Below, piece by piece: positions 18,407 through 20,080 of a stretch of DNA of 20,080 bases. The stretch spans positions 1-20,080 of the IMG/VR virus record IMGVR_UViG_3300031772_000373; one strand, written 5' to 3'. Every line of letters starts with the position of its first letter. The first letter of the stretch is position 1. Position numbers and translations under genes: made by a program. Under the pieces are notes generated by a model. It was not told the DNA's origin. It did no database searches and saw only the letters and a list, made by a program, of their open reading frames with translations. Origin of the DNA: a virus.

Positions 18407-19504
18407 ATGGCAAAATTTTTAGTCTTCTCCGATCTTCATGCATATCGTTGGCCCGCGTTTGCCCATCTATCTAAACGCGGCGTGAATTCCCGCTTATTAT
18501 CAATCATCTCTGTCCTGAAGAATATTCTTCAGGCATCCAAGGATAATAATTGCGATGCTATATTATTCGCGGGAGATTTATTTCATACTCCTAAGATAGA
18601 CGTAACGGAATACGATTTGGTAGCGCGGCAATTGCGGGCATCTCCAATTCCAATAGTAATGATCCCCGGGAATCACGATGAAGCGGAAGCGGGCCCGCAC
18701 TATCATTCGATGCGGGCTCTTGTGGGCAAAGGCCGTATTTTACTTGATCCTAGAGAAGGCTGTATTACCAAACAGGGGGATACGGTTATAGGCGGAATCC
18801 CCTTCTGCAAGGATGTTTTATCAGAGATGAAGGCGATAAGAGGGGCGGATATAATCCTTATGCATACCGGGTTTGCAGGGGCGCAAGCCGGGTTTGACTA
18901 TATAGCAGAGCAGAAGAAATTTCTTCAGGCATCAAAACTCTACAAGTATGATTATAGATTGATAATCGCCGGACATTTTCATACGCCTCAATTAATTTAT
19001 AAAAGGGAGGAATATCCTACACCGTGTAATGACGGCGTGGAATATCCTATTAGGAATAAATTGATTCTTATTCCAGGGGCTCCTCTTCCGCATACATTCG
19101 GAGATGTAGGGCCGCGAGGATATTGGATTATAGATGATAAGAGGGCGAAGTTTACCAAGATGGGGGCCCCTCAATTCGTCAAGCTCGATCCTTCCAGAGA
19201 ATCGCATATGACCGTGGACCTTTTAAGATCGTTGATAGCCGGAAACTATGTCCACTATACGGCGCATTCGATGGAAGAATATAAAATGGCTCATGAGATT
19301 TTATCGGTCGATGCCGTAGGATTTTCAATCACTCTGGAGGAAAAGAGGAAGAAGGAGGCCAATCGAATCAATATATGTCTGGACACTCCACGGCTTAAAG
19401 CATTGAAGCGATACGTCAAGGCTAATCCTATGCATAAGATTGATAATGACAGGCTGATTGACATTGGACTTAATCTGTTGTCGATGGCGGAATCAAATGC
19501 TTGA
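18407..19504 (+). CDS. SbcD/gp47-like Mre11-family nuclease
   Basis: A 365-residue metallophosphoesterase. All five signature motifs are present: D9-x-H11 (FSDLH), D57 in GDLFH, N89-H90 in PGNHDE, H153 in LMHTG, and H190-F-H192 in AGHFH. These coordinate two Mn ions in Mre11-type nucleases. SbcD and T4 gp47 use them for 3'-5' exonuclease and endonuclease activity with an SMC-type ATPase (SbcC or gp46). The C-terminal third (residues about 250-365) has the capping-domain character expected. The ribosome site is weak (AAGG about 11 bases upstream). The partner ATPase is not in this window but would be expected just downstream. Confidence 0.92.
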   Translation: MAKFLVFSDLHAYRWPAFAHLSKRGVNSRLLSIISVLKNILQASKDNNCDAILFAGDLFHTPKIDVTEYDLVARQLRASPIPIVMIPGNHDEAEAGPHYHSMRALVGKGRILLDPREGCITKQGDTVIGGIPFCKDVLSEMKAIRGADIILMHTGFAGAQAGFDYIAEQKKFLQASKLYKYDYRLIIAGHFHTPQLIYKREEYPTPCNDGVEYPIRNKLILIPGAPLPHTFGDVGPRGYWIIDDKRAKFTKMGAPQFVKLDPSRESHMTVDLLRSLIAGNYVHYTAHSMEEYKMAHEILSVDAVGFSITLEEKRKKEANRINICLDTPRLKALKRYVKANPMHKIDNDRLIDIGLNLLSMAESNA

Positions 19505-19581
19505 TCCAATCAAACATTCGGATTCATAACTAAACTTTGCCTAATGGAGAATAGCATACAAAAGGCCGTTACGGGCAAATC

Positions 19582-20007
19582 ATGATAAAGAAGCTGGAGA
19601 AATACGAAGGCCCCCCGCGCTGGGGATGTTGTTGGGGGGATTACCGTTGCAAGGATGATATCGCCTATATCCTGACGCTGTACGGGCGCGAGTATCCAAT
19701 GTGTAAGAGGCACAAAAAAGTAATTCCGTTGAAAGGGAAACGAAAGAAAGAAGCGCGGCTGGCGTGGATTAAATTTCTCCGTATGCAGAGAAGAGGGAAG
19801 GTCCGCTATCCAAGGACAACGGGAAGGCGGCTGATATGCATACAGAGATTAGTTCGCTATACCGCAAGGCACGCCGATGAGATTACCAAAAAAGATTTAA
19901 GGCGTATCTTTGGTAAATGGTGCGAGATGCAGGACCGGGACGCGGATCAAAATATGATGGATAAATTTATAGAGCGGATTCGGAAGACCAGAAAAAGGCG
20001 CAAATGA
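19582..20007 (+). CDS. Basic hypothetical protein with Cys/His residues
   Basis: A 141-residue, very basic protein. The N terminus has CCWGDYRCKD with a later MCKRHKKV, a possible zinc site (C16, C17, C23, C41, H44). The rest is Arg/Lys-rich and helical (LAWIKFLRMQRRG, then DKFIERIRKTRKRRK at the end). It may bind RNA or DNA. The ribosome site is weak; a 13-codon frame at 19544-19585 ends overlapping this ATG (ATGA) and may couple translation. Function unknown. Confidence 0.65.
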   Translation: MIKKLEKYEGPPRWGCCWGDYRCKDDIAYILTLYGREYPMCKRHKKVIPLKGKRKKEARLAWIKFLRMQRRGKVRYPRTTGRRLICIQRLVRYTARHADEITKKDLRRIFGKWCEMQDRDADQNMMDKFIERIRKTRKRRK

Positions 20008-20022
20008 TTACTAGTGTGTAGA

Positions 20023-20053
20023 CCCTCCCCCGGCAAGGCCGTAGTGGGGAGGG
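20023..20053 (+). terminator. Hairpin after the last gene
   Basis: CCCTCCCC (20023-20030) pairs perfectly with GGGGAGGG (20046-20053) around a 15-base loop. No T-run is visible within the remaining bases, so it is a candidate terminator or another intergenic hairpin of the kind seen earlier in the window. Confidence 0.4.
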
Positions 20054-20080
20054 AAAGGTTGGACGTGTGGAGTATACACC

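Noticed and set aside
19544-19585. 13-codon leader frame overlapping the 19582 start
   Set aside because: Attractive ATGA overlap but no ribosome site and too short to support alone; mentioned under the 19582 gene.
1-20080. CRISPR array or insertion sequence
   Set aside because: No regularly spaced repeats of CRISPR length, no transposase and no flanking target duplications were seen. The intergenic hairpins are too few, too variable and separated by genes.

Overview
The window is a stretch of a tailed-phage genome (or a large prophage or plasmid with phage-type replication genes). Every convincing gene is on the + strand. Genes are tightly packed, many overlap by a few bases, and most are small and of unknown function. 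Shine-Dalgarno sites are strong (GAGGAGG, usually followed by ATGG and the true ATG), so the host is bacterial; nothing seen fixes its phylum. Several computed reading frames begin at upstream TTG, GTG or ATG codons, and I moved those starts to the ATG that follows the ribosome site.

Layout. (1) Positions 1-3300 hold a nested inverted repeat, a broken small frame, a 29-residue membrane peptide and a run of small cistrons. Four of the gaps between these cistrons (1387-1451, 2325-2388, 2772-2824, 3226-3276) each hold one member of a family of related hairpins. (2) Positions 3307-6054 hold a MoxR/CobS-like AAA+ ATPase with an N-terminal winged-helix-like region, and a CobT-like VWA protein with a zinc motif and an acidic stretch. 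(3) Positions 6060-10510 hold small accessory genes: several zinc-binding mini-proteins, a CAT-anticodon tRNA, a sigma-70 region-2-like protein, an AT-hook protein, and two promoters that share an extended sequence. (4) Positions 10680-14546 hold a 1288-residue DnaE-type DNA polymerase with an intact PHP metal site and a family-4-type uracil-DNA glycosylase domain fused at its C terminus. (5) Positions 14558-20007 hold a structured RNA element or tiny gene, zinc-finger proteins, a UvsY-like protein, a gp32-like single-strand-binding protein with a huge charge-block tail, a RecA/UvsX recombinase and an SbcD/gp47-like nuclease.

How they fit together. DnaE would copy the genome. The UvsY-like, SSB and RecA proteins match the T4 presynaptic set (UvsY, gp32, UvsX), and the SbcD-like nuclease matches gp47, whose SMC partner should lie just downstream. 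This suggests T4-style recombination-dependent replication with a bacterial-type C-family polymerase instead of a B-family one. The fused glycosylase suggests uracil surveillance coupled directly to the replicase. The AAA+/VWA pair probably acts as a remodelling machine on an unknown target. No terminase, capsid, tail, helicase, primase, sliding clamp or lysis gene was recognised here.

The strongest candidates for something new are the DnaE-UDG fusion, the SSB tail, the hairpin-leader family and the 14558-14694 element.
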